A stretch of 64,000 nucleotides of DNA from assembly GCA_030272155.1 (NCBI GenBank), contig CP126202.1, forward strand, positions 4,237,501 to 4,301,500, in the 5' to 3' direction. The stretch's first letter is position 1. Each line of letters begins with the position of its first letter. Position numbers and translations under genes: made by a program. This DNA is from Tetradesmus obliquus. Lineage: Eukaryota > Chlorophyta > Chlorophyceae > Sphaeropleales > Scenedesmaceae. The notes beneath the pieces were generated by a model. That model did no database searches. It worked only from the letters and a program-made list of their open reading frames with translations, and was not told where the DNA came from. Shown one piece after another: positions 33,345 through 44,013 of this stretch.

Positions 33345-35281
33345 TCACACCCGCACGGTGCCCTGGAACGCCAGCTCAGCGGGCCCTGTCATGTAGATGT
33401 GGTTGTCACTTTCCCGCCACTCAATGTGCAGCGGCCCACCAGGCAGATCCACCTGGCAGCTCCTGTCAGTCTTGCCCTCCAGCACACCTGCTACAACAGT
33501 AGCACATGCACCTGTGCCGCAGGCTAGGGTGCGGCCAGCACCACGCTCCCAGACCACCATGCGCACGTGGCTGCGGCTTAGGACTTCGACAAATTCGGTG
33601 TTGGTGCGGGCTGGGAAGACTGCGTTGTGCTCAAACTTGGGGCCGATTGTGAAGATGTCTAGGTCGTCAACCTGCACCAGGGATTGGAAGGGTCAGCGGG
33701 GCAGCAAGCATGCAGTTAGGTGATGTAATGTGACAACGTGGAAGAGCCGAAGAAGCAGCACCTAAGCAGGCGGCTACGCATGCCGAATGCGATATACAAC
33801 AGCAGCTGCATGCTGCCAGCGCAGCATCACGAGGCCATTGCCATGCCCGTCTCTCTTCAAATGTTGCTGCAACAACAGTGCAGCCCTAACGTCATGTGCA
33901 GCTGCCGCCTGGCCTGTTGAGGACTGTCAGTGTACGAATACAGTCCTCAAACACCAGAAGGGTGGTCGGATTATTGCATTATCACGACATCACCCAGCCC
34001 AAAACAGGCCAGTGGCATGCTGTAGGCAGGTCTCAGGCATTGTTCACAACGATGCATCAAGGCATGCAAGCGCAAGTGCAAATGCAAATGCAAGTGCACG
34101 TGTTAGCACAAGCAAAGAGCGCAGGAAGTCCTTTAAAGTCCGGTCCCACAGTCCAAAGTCCTGTAATGTTGGCGATAGCCGCACACGCAACTGTGCAAAT
34201 GCTACAGAGTCTCTAGCACACACGCGTGCTGGCCTGTTGAGGGCTGTCAGTGTACGAATACAGTCCTGAACCCAGGAGGGTGGTCGGATTATTGCAATAT
34301 CACGACATCACCCAGCCCAAAACAGGCCAGCGGCATGCTGCTGCGGTTGTCATGCAATGTTTCACCCAACGCATCCGAGCGTGCAAGTGCAAGCGCAAGA
34401 GCAAGCAGTCCTGTAGAATGGATGACAGCCGGATACGCAAATGCAAAAAAGTACTACACAGTGTCTTGCGCACGCGCCTGCTGGCCTGTTGAGGGCTGTC
34501 AGTGTACGAATACAGTCCTCAAACCCAGAAAAGGGTGGTAGGATTATTGCAATATATCGACATCACCCAGCCCGAAACAGGCTAGCAGCACATGCCAGGC
34601 GACACCAAAGTCATCCTCAACACTCAACAACCACAACGCCATACGTGATGGCATGTGGGTTGCCCATGCTCACGCCAGCCACTCACACAGCGCTGCTGGC
34701 ACACCACACCACAAACTCCACAATCCTGCAGCCAACACGGCCAGCGCACCTTGATTGGCTGGCCATCCACGCTGTATGTGATGGCATGTGGGTTGCCCAT
34801 GCTCACGCAAGTCATGTCGTAGCTGCGGCCATCCACAATCAGCTTCTGCTGCACCACTGTGCTGCCCTGGGTGGGTGCCAGTGTGGTGGGTACCTTAGGG
34901 CCCTCCAGGATTGGCTCGCCCATGTCGACACACACCTGCAAAAGAAACAGTTATAACATGTTACAAGTAAGACATAACATGCTGTGGGCTGTGTAGAGTG
35001 ATGAAACAAGGCACGTACGTTTTGGCACCCAACAGGCAAAGAATCAACATTGCAACACCTGCTGATGACACTGCTGACACAGACTACGGCTTAAGCAAAG
35101 CGCATGTGATATAACATTTCGAAGGCTGCTGATCGCACTACTGACCAGGACTGCTGCACATGAGTCCTAGGCTGCTTGCTGTAGCTGTTACTGCTCTGCT
35201 GGCATGGCTGTTGCTGCGCAGCTCTGATTGCAAGCATCACACACCTGCCCATCAGCCAGCAGCTCCGGCTGAATCAGACCT

Positions 35282-35317
<36 letters not shown>

Positions 35318-36673
35318 CCCAGTCAGTAACACAAGCAGGTAGCATACAGAGCAGTGCAGAGACACAGCAGTGCATTGCACCAGCATCTGCACCTGCTGTC
35401 AACATCAATGTGTCACTTTATCAACACATCTCCCACACCATAGGGCACTCGTATGGGCCTTTCAGCAAGCAAGGCATAGCTGATATGCATCGTTTGTCCT
35501 GCAGCCCTGCTCCTGCAACTTACACTGCTTCAACTGCTGCACGGCACTCAGCGCTGCACAAGGCAGCTGCAAGCACATCATCCCTTGCCTGCTAGCGTAT
35601 GGACCTTGTACTTGAGCTCTGTCTGGCCATCCACGTCACACCAATCACACCGCACAGAGTTATCTCACCATGACTACAAAACATGCTGTATCATCGTGCA
35701 CAGCTGACCGGCTATCATTTCCTGCGTCTGCCTCTGCTTTAACACAGCTGCCGCACTGCACACGCCACGGCACCCAGGCGATTTGACAAAACAAAGGCAG
35801 CTGCAGTCACGCCCTCTCTCACCTGCTAGCGTGTGGATCTTGTACTTGAGCTCTGTCTGGCCGTCCACGTCAGCCACAAAGCGGGCCAGGCAGCGGATGC
35901 CGTTGCCGCACATCTCGGGCTCGCTGCCGTCGCTGTTGAAGATGCGCATGGTCATGTCTGTCTCACCCACCGGCGGCAGCGCAAAGATGACCTGCGGTAG
36001 GATACAACACGTGTTAGTATAACCAGTATGTTTGCAGCATGTTGTTGGGGCTCAGTGTTATGTTGTTGAGTTCGGTGCAGCGGCGGGCACAGCATTGGCA
36101 GGCAGGCTGATGGAGACAAACAGGGATAGACAGGCGTAACAGAGGCAAGTCAGTCTTGTGTTTGAGCATCTACCCTGCTACAAACAAAGATGCTCTGCTG
36201 CAACTGTGTACTGATAAGTAATTGACGCAACCCACCCCATCGCCGCCAATGCCAAAGTTCCTGTCGCACAGCTTGACTGCCTGCTCAGGAGTGATGATGG
36301 GCTCACTGGTGTGGCGGTTGTCAACCTGTACAGTGCAGCAACGCAAAACACTTCAACACACTTGGACATGCGGATGAAAGGTAAAATACAGAGTGATGAG
36401 GCATGCAAACAACCGGCAGAAGTGTGATGCTTACTTGGTGGTGCTGCTACTGCTGCTGCATCTTGGTGTAGCCGTGCATGCCATTGCACTCACCAGGATG
36501 AAATCGTTACCCAGACCCTGATACTTGCAGAAAGTGATCTGCTCCTTGCCTGCCATCTGCGCCTGCTCTGTGCGTGCTGGTGCTGCGACTGCGAACACAC
36601 GGGCACTGCCCCTGGCCAACTGTGGCCGAGCTGCTCCTGAGCTGCGGGCCCGAAGACAACGCTGTGCTTGCAT
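33345..36673 (-). CDS. DAPF: Diaminopimelate epimerase, plastid-targeted
   Basis: Exons 36494-36673, 36236-36325, 35823-35991, 35245-35279, 34750-34935 and 33345-33671 join in phase to 328 residues. The enzyme converts LL- to meso-diaminopimelate, the penultimate step of plastid lysine synthesis. Diagnostic motifs appear in order: [11 protein letters not shown] (about 50-60), [23 protein letters not shown] with the first catalytic Cys (about 118), [29 protein letters not shown], and [17 protein letters not shown] with the second catalytic Cys (about 271). The first 40 residues are Arg/Ala/Ser-rich without acidic residues, typical of a chloroplast transit peptide; MAGKEQ starts the mature-like part. 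Exon 4 is a 35-base micro-exon. Introns contain partial copies of exons 3 and 5 and a hairpin repeat family. Family identity is certain; plastid targeting is inferred. Confidence 0.95.
33911..34582 (-). repeat. Three copies of a ~100-bp hairpin repeat in a DapF intron
   Basis: Copies lie at 33911-34010, 34231-34328 and 34483-34582, in the intron between DapF exons 5 and 6. Each begins GGCCTGTTGAG and ends near AAACAGGCC, giving a short terminal inverted repeat. Inside copy 1, TTGAGGACTGT (33917-33927) pairs perfectly with ACAGTCCTCAA (33940-33950) around a 12-base loop. Copies 2 and 3 carry one change in the left arm (GGGCTGT). Similarity extends beyond the units, so the whole 250-320 bp block may be tandemly duplicated. 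Confidence 0.75.
34630..34695 (-). repeat. Partial copy of DapF exon 5
   Basis: Minus-strand GTGAGCATGGGCAACCCACA (codons for SMGNPHAIT) at about 34640-34690 repeats the exon 5 interior at about 34765-34815. It lies downstream, inside the following intron, and lacks the exon's donor. Confidence 0.65.
35588..35640 (-). repeat. Donor-side copy of DapF exon 3 end
   Basis: About 45 bp on minus (GTGGATGGCCAGACAGAGCT and following, codons for [14 protein letters not shown]) repeats the end of exon 35823-35991 and lies downstream in the next intron. The donor has changed: GCTAGCAGG is followed by GATG instead of TGAG, so it is no longer a splice site. Confidence 0.65.
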
Positions 36674-38154
36674 GTTTGCTTTTGCTGCGGAGCAATTGAG
36701 GTGCAGTGTGTGGGTGATAAGGCTGGCGGGCTGCCTCACGCACCAAAAGCAAAGCAACTCAGCACACGCACAAGCTCCGATGCCACAGCCAGCTGTTTAA
36801 AATATGGTAGTTCTAGCAATGTCAAGCGATGACAAGTGCTCGAGGCGAGAGTGTGCTGTTAGGTTTTGGGCAGCCTGTCATTGGCATCGGTGGTTCAACA
36901 GCAGAGAGCTGCACCACTGCTGAGCGCACCTATGGAGTCCAAAAGATGTCGCTCACCAACAGAACGAGCACATTACCTTTGCAGCTACTTCGCAACATCC
37001 TCCTTGCGCACAGGAAGGCAAGCCCTGCCCCTGAGGAGACATACACTCTGCCAGGCTGGGGTGTCACCCCTGTGGCGGGTGCCACCAGTTGACCACCCGT
37101 TATCATCATCATGTTACTCATCAAGTTGACCACCCGTTGACCACCCCCTCAGCCAAGTCAACAATACACCAATGAGCACTTTTTTGGCACTGACCATCAC
37201 TCTACTAGCTTAACATCCTATAGGATGAATAGCCATCCATAGCTTCGCATCACCTCCTGGAATGCGTGGCAGCAGGCATTGCCGCAGCGGCTGCCCTTCA
37301 AACGCTTCTGTCAGCGCTCAAAATGAGGCGCACCCATAGTGACCCCCGTAACAATTTGCCCATGTCTAAAAGCCTTGCAGGTGCCCCACTAGCGCAAAAG
37401 ATCACGTTCAAGAGGTGGCTTGGTATCACGGCCTGATGCAGCACAATGGATGAGCGCCTGCTGTGAGCCAAACACGCTGCTAATAGCCTGTTCAGCTGCA
37501 GCCTTTCGACAAGCACAAGCGCACCACCACACCCACTTTGAACATTGTGTGGCAACGTAGCAGCTGCTGCACAGCTAATGGCAATACACCCTCAGAAGCA
37601 TGTGCATACGCACTACGCAAAGCAACACACGCATGACAGGTTTACTAAATCACAGTTTGACAAAATCACGCTGGGTAATCTTCCGCAATGTGCTGCAGCA
37701 GGCACCAGCTGGTGCCTGGCGTTGCACCCCTCGCTCAGAGCAGCTCGCTTCAGAACCCTAACATTTGTGATCACGAGCCTGCCGCCCCATGGCACCCTTG
37801 CTGCCAACTTTTGTGCAAGCAGTACCACCGCCAGCAATGTGGCCGCAATGCGCTGGCCAGCACAATCGCAACACTCACGCCTGCCCGGCGCAAAAGTTCA
37901 AGCTCCACAAGCGCAGCAGTCCCGCGCTAGACTGCCCAAGCACCCGACTTTCAACCCCCAAAAGCCTCAGACCGTCAGACAAGCCAAGTTATGCTCAGTC
38001 CGACGGAGTCGCCCCAGGACATGACCAAAGCATCCAACCACAGCACGCTGCGCTACCACAACTTGCGGAAACTCTAGAAAGGAATGACCCTCATCCACAG
38101 AGCAGTCGCACATCACGGAGTTCTGCCAGCACTAGCATCCATAGGGTAGCTACC
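36674..38154. other. Intergenic between DapF and the CDK gene, both minus
   Basis: This holds the DapF promoter region and the 3' flank of the kinase gene. A short repeat (GTTGACCACCCGTT) occurs twice at about 37087-37140 with a third partial copy. The frame at 36829-37092 (plus, 87 codons) has no recognisable motif. No gene is called. Confidence 0.4.
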
Positions 38155-39308
38155 CTACCCATTGTAGTCTGCTGCAGCCGCTGCACCAGCAACAGCCGTC
38201 GCTGCAGCGCCTGAAGGTGCGCCAATTGCTGTCCCGTCAGCAGCAGCGGCCGCCCCCGGCGTGTCACCCAGAGGCGAGCCAAACAGCACGCTGCGGGGGT
38301 GGAACTCTGGGCTGCCGAGGGTGTTGTCACGCGCCTCTTCGCCATCCGGCTGACTGGCCTGGCGGCGGCAGCAGCAGCAACGGGAGCAGGTTGGTTAGGG
38401 ACACACCACTGGATGCAGATGAAGACAAGGATGAGGTTGTTATAGCTGCCACTCGCATCAGCGGCTGCATGACCGCCAGCCAGCTGGCAGCAGCAGCAGC
38501 TCACCTGCAGCAGCGCCTCGTCCATCTGCTGCTTCCTGCAGCGCAGGTAGCGCCGCTCCGCAGAGTCCAGCCTTGGCCGCCACCACGAGGCCAGCTCTGC
38601 CATGTCAGCAGGGTCCATGGCAGCCAGGCCGCCAAACCCTAAACCGCCAGCACTGGCAGCGCCGCCAAACCCTGGCCCTGAGCCGCATCCACTGCCGAGG
38701 GCACCACCTGATGCCTGCGCCTTCATGCAGTCTGATGACGTACCAGTTCCAGCACTGCCACCAGCGCCAGCACCAGGGGCGATGAGGCCTGTGGCATGGT
38801 GGCCGCAGTGCTGCTGCTGGCTCTGGTGGTGCGCATGCTGCTGCTGCTGCTCACTGCGCATGTTGTAGCGGCGGCCTGCTGTGGTGGCTCGCTGATCTAG
38901 GCTCATTGGGCAGTCCCTAGAGTCTGGCTGCTGCTGCTGCTGCTCCGCATCGCTTGCTGCTGCTGAATGCACTGCAGCTGAAGTGCCAGCTGCAGCTCCG
39001 GAATGCACACCCTGCCAGGGCTGCAGTGTCTGCAGCAGCACCCCGCCATGGCCATCATACGCCATGCCCTGTGTTTGCTGCCCTAGCTGCCCCAGCTGCC
39101 CGAGCTGCTGCTGCTGCTGCTGGTGAACTTGTTGCTGTTGCTGCCCTAGATGTACCTGCTGCTGGGATTCCTGCTGCTGCTGCTGCCCTCCACCTAGCAG
39201 AGCTTCCAGCTCCTGCTGCGTGCCTGCTGCCCTGCCTACTAGCTGATTTAGTTGACCATCAATGCTGCTGCCTACATGAGCTATGCCAGGCCCAGATAAC
39301 CCGGCCAG

Positions 39309-39340
<32 letters not shown>

Positions 39341-42300
39341 TATGCAGACCAGCTGCAACAGCGCTGGTCGGGCCACCGTCTGTCTCCATGCTGCAGCAGC
39401 CAGAGCCCATGCTGCTGCGCCGGCCACGCACAGCTCGCCTGAACCCTCCGCTAACACTCATCGCTGCACCATGGCCTTGCTGCTGCTGCTGCTGCATGTG
39501 TGCATCTGCTGCCAACCTGCCGTCCTGCTGCTGCATGTCGCCTGCCAAAGCTGCTTCCGCAGACTCAAACACTGCCCTGGAGCGCTTGAAGGCGCTGGTG
39601 CCTAAGCTCATAGGGCAAGCCATGTCAGCATCGTCTGCATTGGCATCACCCGCGCCACCTTGCGCAGCATCAGCTCCTGCTGCCTCAACGCCGCGGCGCG
39701 ACACCACAAGCGCTGCCGCAGGCGTTTCATTCGGCATAGGGACGCAGCCGCCCTGCCCTGCTGCTGCTGGGTCATGCAGGATAGACGCTGCCCCGTGACT
39801 GGGAGCCAACAAGCTGCCTGAAGCCCCTGCTGCTGCACTCGACAGCGCTGCTGCCAAATCCGACACACGACGTCTATTGCCCGGTGCTGCATTGATCCCG
39901 GCTGCTGCACCTGGCGCATGTGAGTCACCACTGCCGCCGCCTGCTACACCCAGACTGCCTACGTGCGCAGTCAGTGGCGTAGCACCCGAGTGCTGCTGCT
40001 GGCCGCCTGCAGCTGGGTTGCGGTGCAGCGGTGGCCGCATGCTGCCGTTCCTACTGCCCTGCTGCTGCTGCTGCTGCTGCGCGGCTGGTGAAGGTCGCAT
40101 GTGTTGCTGCTGTTGTTCCTGCTGCTGCTGACTGTCTCCTGCTGCTGCTGCTGCTGTTGCTGGCGCTTGTACTATAGGCTCATCTGCAATGGATCCGAAG
40201 CTCAGGCGGCCCTTCCAAGGCATGGCAGGGCCTTCTTCTAACACATTGCCAAGCTGATGGTCATGCTGCTCAGCGGATCCTGCCGAGCCCAAGTCTGGGG
40301 TGCTGCCAAATGACAAGCTCCTGACCAGCCGCGAGCCACTACTAAGCATGCCCTCTGCACCCTGCGCAGCTCCCGCTGCTGACGGCCAGCCCTGCTGCAG
40401 CCCCTGCCCACGCATAATGCGTCCCGAGAACGAGCTGTGCTGCCCTGAGAACGCAAACAGCTGCCTGCTGCTGCTGCTGCCGCCGCCACCACAGAAGCCT
40501 GCTGGGGCGTCTTGCTGCCTCATGACAGCTGCTGGCCGCATCAGCAGGTCCTGCATGATGGCCGGGACTGTCAAGTCCCGCCTGCCCCTGCATGCACGAC
40601 AAGTGCAACACACACGTCAAGGTGTAACTGCATCAAGGGCAGGGCATGGACATAAACTGTCTGCATACACTACAGGGCTGCTGCTTGGGTGATGGGCGGC
40701 CCGCATACCAAGCTGCACAAATCCCATCAGCCTCGATCTATATATGCGCTGCTCCAAGCCTATCACAAACTAACCCACAAACCACGAATTTCTCCAGGCA
40801 GCAGCAGCTGTTGCACAACTAGCATCAGTCAGCGCTTGAGCATGACGCAATCAGATGCAACCAGCCCCCGGCGCTCGCAGACAACGCAGAAAGATGAAAC
40901 CAGGCGCACCTGCCGGATGTTGGCCGCGGCAGCTGCGCCACCTGCGTGGGTGCCGGGCTGCTGCTGAAGTAGGGGTGCTGCAGCGCTGCCGCTGCGCTGA
41001 TGCGGTGCTGCGGGTCAAACTGCATGAGCTGCTGCAGCAGGTCAAGGCACTCAGGGGAGGCCTGCGGGCGGCAAGGAGTGGCAGGCAACAGCCGCAGCAG
41101 AGAGAGCGGGCATTAAACATCTTGACACAGATACATCCTCGCACTCGATGCATGAGCAGCGGAACTGGTACGCCAGCAAGTCAATGTCTCAACAGGCTTC
41201 TTGCAGTTCACACCCATTCAACAAGAACATGCAGGCTTCAAGCACAGACACAAGCGCGCAGCCAAGTGCATGTGTTTCCACTGCTTTGCAGACATATGTG
41301 CTGCTGTGCCTCACGGTTTTTGCTGTTGGCACACCTGCGGGAACAGCTGCTGCAGCGGCTGGCCGTCTGCTGGCTTGAAGTCGATGCGGTGCGGCAGGTC
41401 AGCCATGCCTGGCCAGGACTGCACAGTGGGCACGCCCAGCACCTGCGGCGGTGCAGCACATGCAGATGCAGCAGAACAATGGTTTGACTTTTCAAGAATC
41501 AGCCAATAACCAGTTCACCTTGCTGACCTTTCAGCACCCTAGCAGGGCAGGCCATCTCGCAGCAGCTGCACCACTGCGAACGCACAAGATACCAGCACCA
41601 CGTGACATCACCAGCTATGGCAACAGCATGACATTTACTGTAAAGATGCGGTCCAGCTGGTCCATGTCGCACACCTCGGGGAACCACGGTTGCAGCAGCA
41701 ACACCGTTTCAAATGCTCACAACCAAATGAAGCCGCTGTGTCACCATCCAGATACCGCAACGGCAGCAGCACCACCCACCTTGAAGATGCGGTCCAGCTG
41801 GTCCATATCGCACACCCCGCGGAACCATGGCCGCCGCAGCAACGCCATTGCAAATGCTCACAACCAAATGAAGCTGCTGTGTCACCAGCCGGATCTGCAA
41901 CGGCAGCAGCGCCACCCACCTTGAAAATGCGGTCCAGCTGGTCCATGTCGCACACCCCGGGGAACCACGGCCGCCGCAGCAGCAGCTCAGCCAGCACACA
42001 TCCCGCCGCCCACATGTCCACAGGGCAGCCGTAGTGGCAGCAGCCCATCAGCAGCTCGGGCGGGCGGTACCAGCGGCCAAAGACCTGCGGCGTGAGCTTG
42101 GCGGCTTCATCTGAGGAGGAGCAGGGCGCCTCCACGGACCTGCGCAGCAAGGCAGGCGGCACGCACAGCTATGTCATCAGATGGTGTGTCATGCTGCATC
42201 ACGTAGCAGCACCGAGGGATGACGCATGCTGCAATAGTTGCGCACAGCTTACAACTGCGCAAACATTCTGTAAAGAAGACTACACACAGCAGCAGCCGCA

Positions 42301-43163
42301 CGGGCCGCACCTGGCCAGGCCAAAGTCTGCCAGCTTGAGTGTGCTGTCGCCGCCGATGAGCATGTTGTCTGGCTTGATGTCGCGGTGCACGACGCCTGCG
42401 TCGTGCACGTGCGCCAGGCCCTGCAGCAGCATCTGCATGTAGGCCTTCACGTCTGCAGGGGACAGCGGTGTGGCCTTGTCCCGGATGACATCATCCAAGC
42501 TGGCAGCAGCAGCGGCAGCAGCAGGAGAAGCAGCAGCAAGGACACACAGGATGCAGCGTTTGACTGTTGCCAAGTAGAGCACATCTGGCTGTTTTGAAGT
42601 GCATCAGGTGTGATAGACGCTAAGCGGCAAGGGCTTGCTGCTGCGGTCCTGCCCTGGTGTGCGAGTGGCATTTAAGATTAAACCACACTCAGCATCTTAC
42701 CTGCTGTCAACAGCTGCAGATGAAAGAGTGTCCTGGGGCACCCGGCTGCAACGCTTGCAACAGTTGCTGCGCCTGCACAGCAGCAGCTGCTGCTGCCGCC
42801 GCTGTCGCTTTTGCGGAGCGCATGCAGCTGCTCATGCTGCAGATGCAGTATGTGTGGCACTGCTGCTTTCACAACTGCCAGCTCTGCCCACCTGCAGTCC
42901 ATGTACTCAAACACCAACACCAGGCTGCTCTTGGTGGTGAAAACGTCTAGCAACTCAACAACATGTGGCCCTTGCAGCGCCTGCAGTGCCTTCAGCTCGC
43001 GCAGCACGCTCATGTTGACTCCCTCGCGGTTGCTGGCCATGCGCACTTTCTTGATAGCCACGCAGCGGCCGCTGGCTTTGTGGGTTGCGCAGATGACAGA
43101 GCCATACGTGCCCTCGCCAATGATGGGGCCTTTTTGGTAGGCATCCATGGCACGCTGCTGCAT
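38155..43163 (-). CDS. CDKD: CDK7/CDKD-like kinase with very long Gln-rich C-terminal tail
   Basis: Exons 42892-43163, 42311-42499, 41920-42139, 41335-41442, 40910-41061, 38505-40587 and 38155-38358 join in phase to 1075 residues. The kinase domain (about 10-300) has GEGTYG (16-21), [16 protein letters not shown] in place of the PSTAIRE helix, HRDIKPDN (129-136), DFG (149-151) and [16 protein letters not shown], where Thr170 is the expected T-loop site. [32 protein letters not shown] and [11 protein letters not shown] match CDK7, the CDK-activating and TFIIH kinase, better than other CDKs. A 760-residue tail, mostly one 2083-bp exon, is low-complexity, with many polyQ runs, Ser-rich segments ([11 protein letters not shown]) and SRMAKRR-free ending DYNG. 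Typical CDK7 is about 350 residues. Only ATG 43163 is in frame at the start, but an upstream exon is possible. Confidence 0.8.
39100..39345 (-). repeat. Poly-Gln coding CAG tracts
   Basis: Several (CAG)n runs code for Gln inside the kinase tail: near 39104-39120, 39170-39186 and 39310-39340, the last with about nine to ten Gln codons. Further runs lie near 38930-38945 and 40066-40082. They are in frame and are part of the protein rather than an intron. Confidence 0.85.
41635..41850 (-). repeat. Two donor-side copies of CDK exon 3 end
   Basis: The end of exon 41920-42139 ([19 protein letters not shown], then GTGGGTG) is copied downstream at about 41780-41850 ([16 protein letters not shown], same GTGGGTG donor) and 41640-41700 ([15 protein letters not shown], donor replaced by TACAGT). 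The period is about 140 bp. The adjacent intron start is copied too (GGTATC-type sequence, CACAGCG). The nearer copy is intact and the farther one has lost its donor. Confidence 0.85.
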
Positions 43164-44013
43164 GTCACAGGCCAAAAAGCAGCAGCATGGTGTTGTGTTT
43201 TGACTAAGCTGTAATGCTGCAGCATAGCAGCAGTTTCCATGTGAGCGACGGCGTTCATCTGCATCATGAGGTGCTTGACGTCGACTGTGCCGCTAGCAAG
43301 CAGCTGCTCATAGGATGAGTGGGGTTGCAGGGACGTGGTGGACCTTGTCTGACTGCCTGGACAAGTTGATGTTGGAGACACTCCTCTCTACTGATGATAA
43401 TGTGCGCACTGCACAGCAGTACAGGGCCTGTATGACACACCTGCTGCCTCCAAGTCAGCGCTGAGGGGCCCCTGTCAGGGGTCCAGGCCTGCTGACGGGC
43501 TTCAGCACCTCCAGGTGCCTCAAGAACAAGACTCACAAGTACATCTGCTCCTGAGGTTGCTCATTATGACACAAAAATGGCGTCCCCAGCCCCACCAAGC
43601 GGCCGGGCGCTCTACAGTAGGGCCTCCAGTGCAAAGTTGTGCGGCTCCGTAGCTTCACTACTTTCCCAAACACAGCAGTATCATTAAAAGTCAGCGCAAA
43701 GCAGGCATATGTCGTTATCGTGTCGTCTCCAGTGAAGAACAGAACTGTCCGTTGCAAACCAATCCAAAATGGAGGTGAGAACTCTGAAACTTTGTTTACT
43801 ATATCCATGAAGTATTGCATTAACTATCAGGACATTGTGTCGGGCAGGAGCACCCGTACACTTAAAATTGAGAAGACTTGTCACATTCAGAACAACCGCG
43901 CAAAGGTGATCGTTCCAATGGTTGATGACAATGTTTTGCTGAAACTAATCTTACTTATCTTGACTTTGTCGCTGAGAGATCCTACGCCAGTCCAACAAGT
44001 GAGGGTAACTACA
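43164..44013. other. Divergent intergenic region with an orphan open frame
   Basis: It separates the CDK start (minus) from the GC1-like start (plus). The part at about 43560-43990 is visibly richer in A/T than its surroundings. A minus frame 43533-43820 (95 codons: MQYFMDIVNKVSEF, FFTGDDTITTYACFALTF) and an overlapping plus frame continuing into the GC1-like gene are both open. Neither has a recognised motif. The region must hold both promoters. Confidence 0.4.

Noticed and set aside
38091-40613. 840-codon single open frame as an independent gene
   Set aside because: The frame begins without a good start and its 5' end joins the CDK exon 40910-41061 in phase at a CAG acceptor. It also passes through a donor at 38505, after which the correct final exon is in another frame.
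43639-44013. Upstream extension of the GC1-like protein by 125 residues
   Set aside because: The frame is open, but the sequence is not transit-peptide-like and overlaps a divergent promoter. ATG 44014 gives a normal Ser/Ala/Arg-rich leader. It is not excluded.
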